Assembly: GCA_964428355.1 (NCBI GenBank)
Contig: CAYRYU010000019.1
Coordinates: 16,128-80,127 of the forward strand
Direction: 5' to 3'
Source of the DNA: CAYRYU01 sp964428355
Lineage (GTDB): Bacteria; Muiribacteriota; Ozemobacteria; Ozemobacterales; Ozemobacteraceae
DNA length: 64,000 nucleotides
The notes below the pieces were generated by a model, which worked only from the letters and a program-made list of their open reading frames with translations, was not told where the DNA came from and did no database searches. Below are positions 50,218 through 59,859 of the stretch, piece after piece. Positions within the stretch are counted from its first letter, which is position 1; each line of letters starts with the position of its first letter. The position numbers were made by a program, and so were the translations under genes.

Positions 50218-52332
50218 TCAGTTTTTCAGCGCCGCGGCCGCCTCGTCCGCCAGCGGACCTTTTGGCCGGCCCTTCAAGACCTCACCCCACATGGAAGAGG
50301 CTTTCGCCGCATTTCCAAGACGCGTGTAGGCACGGGCGGCTTCGGCATAAGCTTCAGCCCCGAATGGGCTCTTGGGGTAGAGGACAGGGACTTTCAGGAC
50401 TTCGAGAATCCCATCATCGAGCCGGTCGGATGCGATCATACAGCGCCCCAGCCATAACCGGCTTTCCGGGATCGCCACGTCGGTGGGAGGGTAGTCCTTC
50501 AAAATGCCCTTGAAAGTTTCAATCGCGGCTGGAAAGTCCTTGAGCTGGAACAGGCAGATGCCGATGGCCCGACGCGCCCTTGACGCCAGCGGGTGAGCGG
50601 GTTCTTCGGTGACGATGGCCTTGAACTGCTGGATCGCGAGCGGGAAATTGTCCAGCCCCCGTGCGATCTCCCCGATCTGGAATCGCGCCTCATGGCGGAA
50701 GTACCCTTTCGACTCCCGGAGCTGGGAAAAAGCGGCCAGGGCCCTTCCGGTATCCTTCATTTCCAGCTGGCAGAGGCCGATCTTGAACAGCGCGTCCTCC
50801 CGGAGGGTGCCGGTGGGGAACCGCGTGGCGTAGTCCTCGAACGCTTTGACCGCGTCGACGTATCTTCCGGCTTTCATCAGGACCTCCCCCCCGCGGAAAG
50901 TGGCCTGGGCTGCCAGTTCCCCGCCAGACTGGGCGATGGAGGAGAACGCATCCAGGGCGTCACCGGACCTTCCCGACTGATAGGCGATTTCCCCGAGCTG
51001 GAACAGGGCATCCAGGCGACCCACCCCCGAGGGATACTCGCGGATCACTCTCTCGAAGCTTTCCCGGGCCTGGGTCAGGTTTCCGAGGTTGAGGTAGCAT
51101 TCCCCGGTCCTGTAAAGGGCTTTCTCCCGGACCTGAGGATCCACCGTCTGTCTGTGCAAAGGTTGGAGCTCGTCCATCGCCTCCTTGAACTTTCCCATGG
51201 AGATCAGGACAAGGCTCGACTGGTACCGGGCTTCCTCCGCCCGGCGATGTTTGGGGTGTTTCTTGATGAACTCCTTGAACTCCTCGAGGGATTTGGCGAA
51301 CTCCCCCATGCGGGAAAGGGCCAGGCCCCTGAGATACTCCATGTCGACGGCTTCGTCCCCCTGGAGGATGGAAGCCGCTTTCTTCATGGCTTCGGTCGCC
51401 TCCCGGTAAAGGTGCCCATTCATCAGAAGATCGACGAGGTTCCTGGCGGCTTCAGCTCGGACCGGCGAATCCGGCCTTCCCACAATATTCTCGAACAACC
51501 GGCGGGCTTCTTCCGCCCTTCCCGTCTTGATGTCGGCCCAGGCGAGGGAATATGCAGCCTTGTCGGCGATGTCCGCGGTCGGGGAAGCCTGAAAAACCGC
51601 TTGAAGGGCTTCGCGAGCCTCCTCGAACCGCTTCCATCTGAACAGGGCTTCCCCGATGTAGAACTGGACACCCGCCTTCTGTTCGGGATTGGCCCATGAC
51701 AACGCGCCCTTGAAGTGTTCGAGGGCCTTCTCGAAAAGACTTTCATTGAACCGCGCGATCCCCACCTGGAGGTGGGCATCATACTTCTGCGCGGTCGAAA
51801 GATCCGGCTCCTTGAGAAGCTCTTCGTAGATTTCCGCGGCAACCTTTGGATCCATGCCGTATTTCAGGATCAGGAAACCCATCTTGAGCCGGGATTCGAT
51901 CCAGACTGCCCTGTCGGCGCGGGAAACACGGGCGAACGCTTCAACCGCGGATTTGGGGTTGTTGTCCTTGGCGTGCGACCAACCCAGTCCGTAGGCGGAG
52001 CGGTCACGAAAGGTGCTCGAAGGGAAATCGGAAAGCAGGGTTTCGTAGAAACCAGCGGCCTCGGAATACCTCTTCAGGCGGTACTTGCACTCGCCCATCC
52101 AGAAGACCACGCCATCCCGTTGGGAGAAGGGAACCGGGTCCGACATTATCCGGGAAAGGACCTTGGAGGCTTCCTCATAAAGGTGACGCTGGATGAGTCC
52201 AAGGGCGAAACGATACTGTTGTGCGTGCTCCGGAGCGTCCTGCTGGACAGCGAACCCGGAATGGGTGACCGTCAGGAACAAGACCAGGGCGGTCAGGACG
52301 CTGCGGGAAAACAGTCGGCGGTTTCGGATCAT
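50218..52332 (-). CDS. secreted TPR-repeat protein
   Basis: A 704-residue periplasmic or surface-facing protein. The signal is LVLFLTVTHSGFA. Almost all the rest is TPR repeats, roughly 17 of them (for example AARRLFENIVGRPDSPVRAE, ARESFERVIREYPSGVGRLD, ALAAFSQLRESKGYFRHEAR). Such repeats are typical of assembly or Tol-Pal partner proteins. ATG 52332 follows GGAGA. It lies between tatA and the barrel gene on the same strand, so it may help the barrel or the TonB complex; this is inference. Confidence 0.8.
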   Translation of the reverse strand: MIRNRRLFSRSVLTALVLFLTVTHSGFAVQQDAPEHAQQYRFALGLIQRHLYEEASKVLSRIMSDPVPFSQRDGVVFWMGECKYRLKRYSEAAGFYETLLSDFPSSTFRDRSAYGLGWSHAKDNNPKSAVEAFARVSRADRAVWIESRLKMGFLILKYGMDPKVAAEIYEELLKEPDLSTAQKYDAHLQVGIARFNESLFEKALEHFKGALSWANPEQKAGVQFYIGEALFRWKRFEEAREALQAVFQASPTADIADKAAYSLAWADIKTGRAEEARRLFENIVGRPDSPVRAEAARNLVDLLMNGHLYREATEAMKKAASILQGDEAVDMEYLRGLALSRMGEFAKSLEEFKEFIKKHPKHRRAEEARYQSSLVLISMGKFKEAMDELQPLHRQTVDPQVREKALYRTGECYLNLGNLTQARESFERVIREYPSGVGRLDALFQLGEIAYQSGRSGDALDAFSSIAQSGGELAAQATFRGGEVLMKAGRYVDAVKAFEDYATRFPTGTLREDALFKIGLCQLEMKDTGRALAAFSQLRESKGYFRHEARFQIGEIARGLDNFPLAIQQFKAIVTEEPAHPLASRARRAIGICLFQLKDFPAAIETFKGILKDYPPTDVAIPESRLWLGRCMIASDRLDDGILEVLKVPVLYPKSPFGAEAYAEAARAYTRLGNAAKASSMWGEVLKGRPKGPLADEAAAALKN

Positions 52333-52444
52333 TTGCGATCTCCGTTCCAGGGAAAAAATTCCCGTTCTGGTTAGGAAATCGGCATTTCCCCGCCGAATGG
52401 TGAGCCGGGTATTTCCGGGGGAGGTTCCACCTGAGCCCCCGACC

Positions 52445-52618
52445 TCACGATTGGGGGGACTTGGGGCCCTCCTCCTCGTCGGTGAGGTCTTTCTGGGCGC
52501 GCTTGAACTCCCTGATTCCGCGGCCGAGGGCCTTTCCGATCTCGGGCAGCTTGCCAGGCCCGAAAAGGATAAGGATGATGACCAGAATGACAATCAACTC
52601 GGTGAATCCAATGCCCAT
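52445..52618 (-). CDS. tatA: Sec-independent translocase protein TatA/E
   Basis: A 57-residue TatA-type protein. One membrane helix (TELIVILVIILILFG) is followed by the family hinge FGPGKLPEIGKALGRGI and an amphipathic helix, then a short acidic tail. It forms the pore of the twin-arginine export system; no tatB or tatC is in the window. AGGAGG precedes ATG 52618. A promoter with a palindrome in its spacer lies at 52671-52699. Confidence 0.92.
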   Translation of the reverse strand: MGIGFTELIVILVIILILFGPGKLPEIGKALGRGIREFKRAQKDLTDEEEGPKSPQS

Positions 52619-52670
52619 GATGCCTCCTGGCGGGGACCGGAACCTCCGGTCTTGCACCGCTTCGCTCACG

Positions 52671-52699
52671 ATTGTAACATGGGACGTCCCATCCATCAA
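52671..52699 (-). promoter_or_regulatory. tatA promoter with a 14-base palindrome in the spacer
   Basis: Minus-strand TTGATG (52694-52699), 17-base spacer and TACAAT (52671-52676). The spacer contains the perfect palindrome ATGGGACGTCCCAT (52679-52692). A half site GTCCCAT recurs at 52711-52717 by the mscS start. This is a classic place for a repressor or a DNA-twisting activator. Confidence 0.6.
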
Positions 52700-52715
52700 C
52701 GCAGGCAGGTGTCCC

Positions 52716-55700
52716 ATGTCGAAGCCGTCACTCCGCTGGTTCCATCCTTTTCGTTTTCTTCCGCCTGGTTTTCTTCCAATCCTATTCCTCCTGAGCCTTC
52801 CCCTGACCGGGACCGGGCAGGAGATTTTTACAAGCGGAACCGAAAACATCGTCTCGACTACCCCGGTCTCGATCCCGAACCCGGCTCAGACTTCGGTCGA
52901 TCCGGAGTTGACGACCTACGAGCTCACGCTGCTTGCCGTCGAGATGCAGACCAACCGCGCCCGCATCCTGCTTTCCAACCTGACGTCGGAAACCCAGCGC
53001 CAGGGTGGGATGGAATTCGACCTTACGGCGGAAAAGGCCTCCCTGGACGAAATTCTCAAGGCCCATGATACCGGTGACGACCCCGAACGCCTCCGTTCGA
53101 AAGTCGAAAGCCTCAAGCTGGACGGAAAACTCCTCGAATCGAAACGGAACATCCTCCAGTCCCGGGTGAAGGAGGTCGAGATCCAGATTCCGGAAGTCCA
53201 GAAGTCCCTGGAACAGACCCGGAACGACCAGGAGGAGAACCGCCGGCTCCTCGAACAGCTCGAGAAAAGGGAGCGCGAGCTGAAGGAGAAATCCGCGACC
53301 CTGGCCGAGGCTGATGAGGGGTTGAAGAAAAAGATCGCCGCGATGGGGGACCTGGTCGCCGCACGATCCGCCCGCGAAGGGGTCCTTTCCCAGCTCCAGG
53401 CTGCGCTGGGGAAGAACGAGGCGATCCTGAAGGGCCAGCAGGAGCGAGGGAAATCTGGCCTCGAGCTTTACAACAGGTATCTCCATGACCTCGACAAACT
53501 GGTCGGAACCCACGAGGAGACCCTAGCCCGACTGAACTTCAAGGCGTTGGAGAACGAGGCAAACCATGGGATCGAGCAGGCGAAAAAGGAGCTGGATTCG
53601 CTCCAGCCGAAACTCGAGCAATCGGAGAATGCCCTGTTCAGGGTCCAGAATGCGTCATCAACCACGCAGGAAAGGGCGCTCCTGGTCGCCCAGAGGGATG
53701 CCCTCCTGGCTCAGAAAGAGTGTTTCCACGAGGCGATCCGACATTACGAGCTTCTCCTGCGGAAAGGCAACGAGCTTGGCTACCTCGACGAGATCAAGCG
53801 CAAGGGGCTGACCAACACCCGGTCATCGAGATCCGCCCTCGGTGCTTCAGGCCAGGAGTGGCTGAAAAAGGTCGAGGAGAATCTGTCCGGCCTCGAGCGG
53901 GACCGGGGCCTTATCCTCAAGCGAGGTGAGTTGATCCGCGCCAACCGCAGACTCCACGAACATTCGATACGGGAGGCGGAGACGAGGAAAGGCCGGCAGA
54001 CTGCGGCTACGCCCCCCGGCAAGGAGGAGATCCAGCTGAGGAAACAGGCGCTCCAGTCGCTCGAGCAGACGGCGGGCTACATCGAGCGCCAGGAAAAGAC
54101 CCTTTCGGAGATAATCCAGGAGTCCAAAGAGGTCAGGATTCGCATCAGGGAAAACTTCCAAAGGATCCTCGAGCACAACCTCCTCTCGCGCGCCATCTTC
54201 CGGCCCAGGTCGGGGTACCGGACCCTGATACTCGAAAGCATCAAGGGCATACCTGGGACTTTCTGGAAAAGGTTCCGGGAAGGTCTCGCCGAACTCGACC
54301 TGTCCTCGATCCTTCTTCTTTTCCTTCTTCTCGGTGGTGGCCTGGGTCTCGGGATCGCTCTGAAACGTCTCCCAGCCCTCCCCCCCGGCGGACGCGAAGC
54401 GCTTTCCCCCGGGCTTTCGGCGTTCGAACGCTTTCGGACCGCTGGAGTGGCGTGGGCGGGAGGTGAGGCGGTCCCCGTCGCGGCGCTCACCATGGCGCTG
54501 GCAGCCGACTGGATTGTTCCCCAGCTGCATTTCTTCCTTCTGGTGATTCTCCTTTTAGGCCTTTCCCGGATCTGTTTCTCTTTCGTCCGAAGTGTCATCC
54601 TCCCCGAATTGTCCAATCTGCCCGGGGTTTCCGGAGCACTCGGAACCGCGAACCTCCTGTTCGCATGGTTCATGCCTTTCCTGATCCTTCTCGACAAGAT
54701 CGGGGAAAGTCCCGAGATAATGTTCATCCTCGGGCTGGCATTCCGGATCAGCCTGGTTTTCCCCGTTTTCCGGCTGGCATTCCTGATGGACGAGGTCAAC
54801 AACCAGTTGATCGGCATCCTGGGCCTTGGCCAACGGCCCACCTCCAGGAAGTTCGCAGGATACGCGTTCAGATTCGCGGTCTGGGGAACTCTCGTCTTTC
54901 TCTTCATCGCCATCCTGGGCTTCCGGAATCTGGCCTACGCATTTTTCGCCAAAGAGTTCGAGCTTCTGGGAATCCTGCTCCTGGTGGCCCTCGGAAGACC
55001 GATAGGGGATGCCCTTGCAACTTATCTCTATGACCCGGCCACGGGCCCCAAACTTCTCGTTCGCGATCCCAGCCGCTCACAGTTCCTTCTCTTCGTGACC
55101 AGGAAGACCTTCCGCCTCCTCGTCTGGCTCCTCGCGGCAGGCCTGGCGTTCCGCATGATCGGGATGACATCGGAGACCCCGGTGATCAGGAGCGTGGTGT
55201 CCTGGTTCCTCGGAAACAGCGACTGGATATACGGCAGGTTCATCCACATCCTGATCATCATCATCGCTGTCGGGATCGCGATCGAATTCATCAGGACGCT
55301 GGGGGAAAGCGTCATCAGCTACGTCCACACCGAGGACCGGGCCTCCCTTTCCGAAAACGAGCGCCGGGCCTCCACCCTCGTCCAGATCCTGAACACTACC
55401 GCGCGCGTAATCATCCTGGCGATCGCCGGGATCATGATCCTTCGCGAGCTGGGGATGGACATCACCCCTCTCCTGACCGGTGCGGGAATCGTCGGGGTGG
55501 CGATCGGTTTCGGCAGCCAGAGCCTGGTGAAGGACTTTTTCGCCGGGTTCTTCATCCTCGTCGAGAACCAGTTCCGGGTAGGCGACGTGATCGAGGTCGA
55601 CGGGAAATCCGGTCTCGTGGAAAAAATCACCCTCAAGACCACGGTCCTTCGCGGAATTGATGGAAGCGTCAATATCGTCCCCAACGGCTCGATCACGTCC

Positions 55701-56072
55701 GTTAGAAACATGACCTACGCCTGGTCCAGGGCGGTCATCGACATCGGGATCTCCTACGATGCGGACATCGACCAGGCGCTGGCCACCCTGGCCGAAATCG
55801 GCAAGGAGCTGTGCGAGCGCCCGGACCTCAAGAGCGAGATCATGGGCTTCCCCGAAATCCTCGGGGTGGAACAGCTCGCGGAGTCGGAAGTAACGCTCAG
55901 GATGCTGGTCAAGACAAAACCCCTCGCCCAGTGGAACATCGCCCGGATCTTCCGGAAACGGATCAAGGAGGAGTTCGAGCGCAGGGGCATCGAGATCCCG
56001 TTCAACCAGCTCGTCGTGACGCTCAGAGGAGACGAGATACTTAAAAGGACCCTCGAAGCCTTGAAGAAATGA
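52716..56072 (+). CDS. large MscS-family mechanosensitive channel (MscK-like)
   Basis: An 1118-residue protein. A signal peptide (FLPILFLLSLPLTGTGQ) is followed by a periplasmic coiled coil to about residue 480 (KLLESKRNILQSRVKEVEIQ; RRLLEQLEKRERELKEKSAT), then about ten membrane helices, then the MscS core (LLTGAGIVGVAIGFGSQSLV, KDFFAGFFILVENQFRVGD, VNIVPNGSITSVRNMT). The family opens under membrane tension to release solutes. Its size is like E. coli MscK. ATG 52716 lies 97 bases from the divergent tatA start and may share its operator. Confidence 0.9.
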   Translation: MSKPSLRWFHPFRFLPPGFLPILFLLSLPLTGTGQEIFTSGTENIVSTTPVSIPNPAQTSVDPELTTYELTLLAVEMQTNRARILLSNLTSETQRQGGMEFDLTAEKASLDEILKAHDTGDDPERLRSKVESLKLDGKLLESKRNILQSRVKEVEIQIPEVQKSLEQTRNDQEENRRLLEQLEKRERELKEKSATLAEADEGLKKKIAAMGDLVAARSAREGVLSQLQAALGKNEAILKGQQERGKSGLELYNRYLHDLDKLVGTHEETLARLNFKALENEANHGIEQAKKELDSLQPKLEQSENALFRVQNASSTTQERALLVAQRDALLAQKECFHEAIRHYELLLRKGNELGYLDEIKRKGLTNTRSSRSALGASGQEWLKKVEENLSGLERDRGLILKRGELIRANRRLHEHSIREAETRKGRQTAATPPGKEEIQLRKQALQSLEQTAGYIERQEKTLSEIIQESKEVRIRIRENFQRILEHNLLSRAIFRPRSGYRTLILESIKGIPGTFWKRFREGLAELDLSSILLLFLLLGGGLGLGIALKRLPALPPGGREALSPGLSAFERFRTAGVAWAGGEAVPVAALTMALAADWIVPQLHFFLLVILLLGLSRICFSFVRSVILPELSNLPGVSGALGTANLLFAWFMPFLILLDKIGESPEIMFILGLAFRISLVFPVFRLAFLMDEVNNQLIGILGLGQRPTSRKFAGYAFRFAVWGTLVFLFIAILGFRNLAYAFFAKEFELLGILLLVALGRPIGDALATYLYDPATGPKLLVRDPSRSQFLLFVTRKTFRLLVWLLAAGLAFRMIGMTSETPVIRSVVSWFLGNSDWIYGRFIHILIIIIAVGIAIEFIRTLGESVISYVHTEDRASLSENERRASTLVQILNTTARVIILAIAGIMILRELGMDITPLLTGAGIVGVAIGFGSQSLVKDFFAGFFILVENQFRVGDVIEVDGKSGLVEKITLKTTVLRGIDGSVNIVPNGSITSVRNMTYAWSRAVIDIGISYDADIDQALATLAEIGKELCERPDLKSEIMGFPEILGVEQLAESEVTLRMLVKTKPLAQWNIARIFRKRIKEEFERRGIEIPFNQLVVTLRGDEILKRTLEALKK

Positions 56073-56112
56073 GCTTGGCGAGGAGGTGAGGAGGAGTTTG
56101 AACCCCCGGAGT

Positions 56113-56141
56113 TTGTCCAACCCGGCCGATCGAGCTATAAT
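56113..56141 (+). promoter_or_regulatory. promoter of the small membrane protein
   Basis: TTGTCC (56113-56118), 17-base spacer, TATAAT (56136-56141). The leader to ATG 56174 would be about 27 bases and includes AAAGGAAT as a ribosome site. Confidence 0.62.
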
Positions 56142-56173
56142 CATCTTCACCGTTCCGGGAAAGGAATGAATTC

Positions 56174-56569
56174 ATGAAGAGGATCCCGCTTTTTCTGATC
56201 GTGGCCCTTGTGCTCCTCTTTGGAAGAGCTCTCGCCAAAGACCCAACCGAACAGGAGCTCCTCGAAAAAGCGAAGCAGCTCGGGATCGAAGGCCAGCTCG
56301 ACAAAGCCAACGAGATAATGGGACAGAAGATTCCCCTTCCATCGGGAAAACCCGACGAAGGGGGCTGGGACACGACATCCCTCATGTTGAGCATGATCTG
56401 GGGAGCTCTAGGGGCCGGCTATTTCATGTACGGGAAGAAGCAGTCGAAAGCGGTCTTCCTGATTTCGGGGATCGTTCTTTGTGTTTTTCCGCTGCTCGTG
56501 TCGAACTTCTACCTGGGCCTGTTCCTCGGCATCGGGTTCACGATCGCTCCATTCAAGATCGACTTCTGA
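56174..56569 (+). CDS. small membrane protein, unknown
   Basis: A 131-residue protein. It has a signal-like first segment (LFLIVALVLLFGRALA), a charged stretch (EQELLEKAKQLGIEGQLDKA) and two more membrane segments (LSMIWGALGAGYFMYG; VFLISGIVLCVFPLLV). A similar short cytoplasmic KKQSKAVFLISG loop is seen in many unrelated small proteins, so the family is not clear. It has its own promoter. Confidence 0.65.
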   Translation: MKRIPLFLIVALVLLFGRALAKDPTEQELLEKAKQLGIEGQLDKANEIMGQKIPLPSGKPDEGGWDTTSLMLSMIWGALGAGYFMYGKKQSKAVFLISGIVLCVFPLLVSNFYLGLFLGIGFTIAPFKIDF

Positions 56570-56669
56570 GATTTCCCGCCAGTGTGGCCCCGCAGGGGAG
56601 GTGGTGGGAAGAGCTTCCACGAAAGCAGATGGATCGGACTCCCGATGGTTGTCGCGCGGAGGAGCCGGG

Positions 56670-57170
56670 TCAGCGCCGCGCTTCCCTGACCATGTGGGGC
56701 AAGACAGGTATCAGGATGCGATCGAGAGCTAGTTTGACGGCCTTGGTGGACCCTGGAAGACAGACGAGGATCTTCCCCGAGGCCAGGCCCGCGGTCGCCC
56801 GGCTGAGCATTGCGGCGGGGCCCATCTGCTGGAAGGAAAGGCTCCGGAAAACCTCTCCGAACCCCTCCAGCTCCTTTTGCATCAACCGGCGGGCGGCTTC
56901 GACCGTTCCATCCCTCGAACACAGGCCTGTCCCGCCGTTGGTGATGACGGCGTCGACCTGGAGCTCGAGCCATTCCCGGAGAGTCTCGTAGATCAGCCCG
57001 GGATCCTCACGGATCACCGAATACCTGATGACCTGATGACCGGCTTCAGTGAGTGCCGCTTTCAGCACCCCGCCGGAAACATCGTTCTCTGCGGAACGGG
57101 TATCGGAAAGGGTGAGAACCGCAACCCTCAGCGAGGAAGGGGCTTCCTTTTCGTGCTCGTGGTGTGACAT
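56670..57170 (-). CDS. MoaB/MogA-type molybdopterin biosynthesis protein
   Basis: A 166-residue member of the MoaB/MogA family, which adenylates molybdopterin before molybdenum insertion. The conserved VAVLTLSDTRSAENDVSGGV, then VDAVITNGGTGLCSRDGTVE and LPGSTKAVKLALDRI are visible. The family's GGTG loop and the downstream aspartate are intact. ATG 57170 is preferred to an earlier start at 57275, ten bases after the upstream phosphatase stop. No other molybdenum cofactor gene is in the window. Confidence 0.88.
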   Translation of the reverse strand: MSHHEHEKEAPSSLRVAVLTLSDTRSAENDVSGGVLKAALTEAGHQVIRYSVIREDPGLIYETLREWLELQVDAVITNGGTGLCSRDGTVEAARRLMQKELEGFGEVFRSLSFQQMGPAAMLSRATAGLASGKILVCLPGSTKAVKLALDRILIPVLPHMVREARR

Positions 57171-57180
57171 CAACTTCTCC

Positions 57181-58428
57181 TCAGCGGCCCTTGCGGGAAC
57201 CGACCATTTCCAGGGCGAGGATGGAAACGTCATCCTCGAGCCCCTTGGGCCTGCACCAGTTCTGACTCTCCGCAAGGACCTGACCGAGGGCTTCCTTGAG
57301 GGGTCGTTTCCTGTGCTCGACGATCAGGTCCCGGAAGCGGGCCTTCCCGAAGGTCTCGCCATGGCGGTTCCGGGCATCACACAACCCATCGGAAAAAATG
57401 AACAGCCGGTCTTCGGGGAGAAGGCGGATCGAAAACTCCTCAAACTCGGCATCCGATACGAACCCGACCGGAAATCCACCTCCCGCGACGCTCTCCGGCT
57501 TCTTCCCGGTGCGTTGAAGGATGGGGTTGGGATGCCCCGCGGAGGAGTAACGGAGGACACCGCTCGGAATATGGAGGATTCCGTAGAAGATGGTGAAGAA
57601 CTGCTTGGTTTCGAGGTCGAGAGGGAAGGTCGAGTTCAGGAGTCCCAGGACCTCCCCGGGAGAACGAAGTCTGTAGCCTGGCGGCTCCCGAACAAGCACC
57701 TTCAGGAGATCCGATTGCGCGGGGAAGGGGGACAGGGTCCGGCTGAGGGAGACCGAAAGAAGTGCCGCCGCGGTTCCGATACCCGAAACGTCGAGGACGT
57801 AGAAGCCAATGTTATGCTCGTCGAGACGAACCACGTTCAGCCCGTCGCCGGCAAGTTCCATCCGGGGAAGGTATTCCCACGCGACGACGATTTCCCGGAC
57901 TTCGGGAAGGACGGCTGGCAAAAGGGAGGTTTGGATCTTTGCCACCGAGTAGAGGTCGTTCTTCATCTGCTCGTTGGCTTTGATGATCAGCCGGTTCGCC
58001 TCCTCGAGGTGCCGGATCCGCCGCCTTAGTTCAAGCTCGAGACGGATGATCCGCTCCCCCGTTCTTATCCGGGCTTCCAGTTCGGCAGAAGTGAACGGGC
58101 AGGGGAGGATGTCGTCCGGCCCACCGATCGACCCCAGCCGGACGGGTTCGAGCCCCTTCCGGTCCGTGATCAGGATGACGAAGGCCGGGTTGTCACCCCG
58201 GTTCTGCCTCAGCCGTAAAATCAGGCTTCGCCAGCCTGCGGGATCCTGTTTTCGCGGCCCTGCGCCCTTGGAGTCATCGATGACCAGGATTTCCGGCCGC
58301 CGCCTCCCAAGCAATTTCAGCGCTGAGGGCATATCATCGGTGTGGATGAGGGTTTCGGTCTTTTTCCGGAATGCCCCCCGAACCAAGGCCAAAAGGGTCG
58401 GGTCTGCCGATACGAGTAGGAGTTTCAT
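57181..58428 (-). CDS. receiver-domain PP2C (RsbU/SpoIIE-type) phosphatase
   Basis: A 415-residue protein. Residues 1-125 form a receiver domain with D51/D52, but the usual KPF motif is PCPF (Cys110) and the first acidic pair is reduced (SAD). A coiled linker (RRRIRHLEEANRLIIKANEQ) leads to the PP2C domain with AGDG (193-196), DVSGIG (213-218), SSAGHPNPIL and a C-terminal LEDDVSILAL. Such enzymes dephosphorylate an anti-sigma antagonist. The second Asp of the GGDxxD motif is Asn here. No partner anti-sigma gene is nearby; a kinase gene lies two genes away. Confidence 0.85.
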   Translation of the reverse strand: MKLLLVSADPTLLALVRGAFRKKTETLIHTDDMPSALKLLGRRRPEILVIDDSKGAGPRKQDPAGWRSLILRLRQNRGDNPAFVILITDRKGLEPVRLGSIGGPDDILPCPFTSAELEARIRTGERIIRLELELRRRIRHLEEANRLIIKANEQMKNDLYSVAKIQTSLLPAVLPEVREIVVAWEYLPRMELAGDGLNVVRLDEHNIGFYVLDVSGIGTAAALLSVSLSRTLSPFPAQSDLLKVLVREPPGYRLRSPGEVLGLLNSTFPLDLETKQFFTIFYGILHIPSGVLRYSSAGHPNPILQRTGKKPESVAGGGFPVGFVSDAEFEEFSIRLLPEDRLFIFSDGLCDARNRHGETFGKARFRDLIVEHRKRPLKEALGQVLAESQNWCRPKGLEDDVSILALEMVGSRKGR

Positions 58429-58443
58429 TCTCTTCCGCTTTCG

Positions 58444-59859
58444 TCAGATGACCTGGATTCCCGTGGTGGAGATCACTTCCAGAAGGGAAGGATCCTCGAT
58501 CACCATGAAATCTATCCTGCGCTCCTCCTTCTTCGCGGCCTCGAGCCCCATCGCCCTTTCGAAAAGGCTGGACAATGCATTCCTGTCGGCACCGGGGACA
58601 GGCACCACCCCGATGACGAGACTGGATTCTCCGGTCTTGAACATGGTCTCGAAGAGAAACAACCCGGAGGTTGCCGGAGAGGAGCCAAGAATCTCCTGGA
58701 TTCCAAGAACGAATGCGGGGTCGGGTTCGGGATCGGGGGGGGAAATGATCATCTCGGCACCCTCCGAAATTTCGACATCGGTGAAACCGGAACCCTCCTC
58801 TGGAGGACACTTCCGGGGGGCGATGCTCCGCATCTTCTCGAGGCTCCTCGAGTCGAAGCGGATCATCTGTCGGGCCGGAAGGTGGAGCACGAGTGCCGGG
58901 CCGGATGAAGGGAGCGCACGGATGAACTCCCCCAGGTTGATGTCAAGATGGGGTGTCCCCTCTGGGAAGAGCTCCTTGAGCGAAGTTCTGGAGGAAAATG
59001 CCACGGCTTCATCTTTGTCCAAGCCAGGACCGCCGGCGGGGACGGGGGAACCAGGCGATGGAACAAGGATCTGGCTCTCGACGATCCTGGGGAAAAGGCA
59101 GTGTGGAATTTCGGAAAGTCCGGCAACCTCCTGGAGTACTTTCTCCAGTTCGGGATTTTCGAGGTCGCACGCGGAATGAACGCGCTCCATCCAGGCGGGA
59201 GTGAAGGGATTCGAAGAAGAGGGCATGGGAACTCCTTTCAGGGTGGACTGGCTTTTCAACATCGGAAGAAGGGTCGCTTCCGCCCAGGTGCGAAGCTCAT
59301 CGACCGTCTGGTCATTGTCGTGGAAGATGATTCCCTCCCGGGCTTCGGGTTCGGGGTCCTGTGCATCCAGTCGTGCTTTCGCACGGTCGGGAGACATGCC
59401 CCGATAGTTGACGATCCGGTCGAGACGTATATCCTTCCTCGCCCGGATGAAGATGACGAGGTCGCACAGCGAATCGAGTTTCATTATCTGGAGCAGTGCG
59501 GCATTGATCACGACCACCAGAACCCCACTGGACCGCTCGCGATCGACGATCCTCCTGACCTCGGCAACCATCGGGGGATGCATGATACCGTTCAGGTTCC
59601 CGAGCGAGTCGGGTGCTGCGAAGGCTTTCCGGCCAAGCTCCCTGGGGTCGATCGTTCCATCGGGTCTGAAGATCCCCTTCCCGAAGACCCGCCCCAGTTC
59701 GTTCTTAACCGCCGGTTCTTTCAGAAACCGGTGACCGATCGCGTCCACCTCGATGTTGACCCCGCCGAAAGACTCGATGATCTTGCCGAGAGTGGACTTC
59801 CCCGAACCGATCGGCCCGGTGATGCCCCAGACCGGACATGAGGGGATCTGGTCAGACAT
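58444..59859 (-). CDS. coaE: dephospho-CoA kinase fused to an SseB-like domain
   Basis: A 471-residue protein. Residues 1-205 are CoaE, which makes coenzyme A in the last step: P-loop GITGPIGSGKST (12-23), DAIGHRFL, and NYRGMSPDRAKARL. From about 225 a second domain (CLFPRIVESQILVPSP, LHLPARQMIRF, then SLVIGVVPVPGADRNALSSL and the end VISTTGIQVI) has the strand pattern of SseB-like proteins. CoaE is normally about 200 aa, so this fusion is unusual. ATG 59859 overlaps the histidine kinase stop by eight bases. Confidence 0.8.
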   Translation of the reverse strand: MSDQIPSCPVWGITGPIGSGKSTLGKIIESFGGVNIEVDAIGHRFLKEPAVKNELGRVFGKGIFRPDGTIDPRELGRKAFAAPDSLGNLNGIMHPPMVAEVRRIVDRERSSGVLVVVINAALLQIMKLDSLCDLVIFIRARKDIRLDRIVNYRGMSPDRAKARLDAQDPEPEAREGIIFHDNDQTVDELRTWAEATLLPMLKSQSTLKGVPMPSSSNPFTPAWMERVHSACDLENPELEKVLQEVAGLSEIPHCLFPRIVESQILVPSPGSPVPAGGPGLDKDEAVAFSSRTSLKELFPEGTPHLDINLGEFIRALPSSGPALVLHLPARQMIRFDSRSLEKMRSIAPRKCPPEEGSGFTDVEISEGAEMIISPPDPEPDPAFVLGIQEILGSSPATSGLFLFETMFKTGESSLVIGVVPVPGADRNALSSLFERAMGLEAAKKEERRIDFMVIEDPSLLEVISTTGIQVI

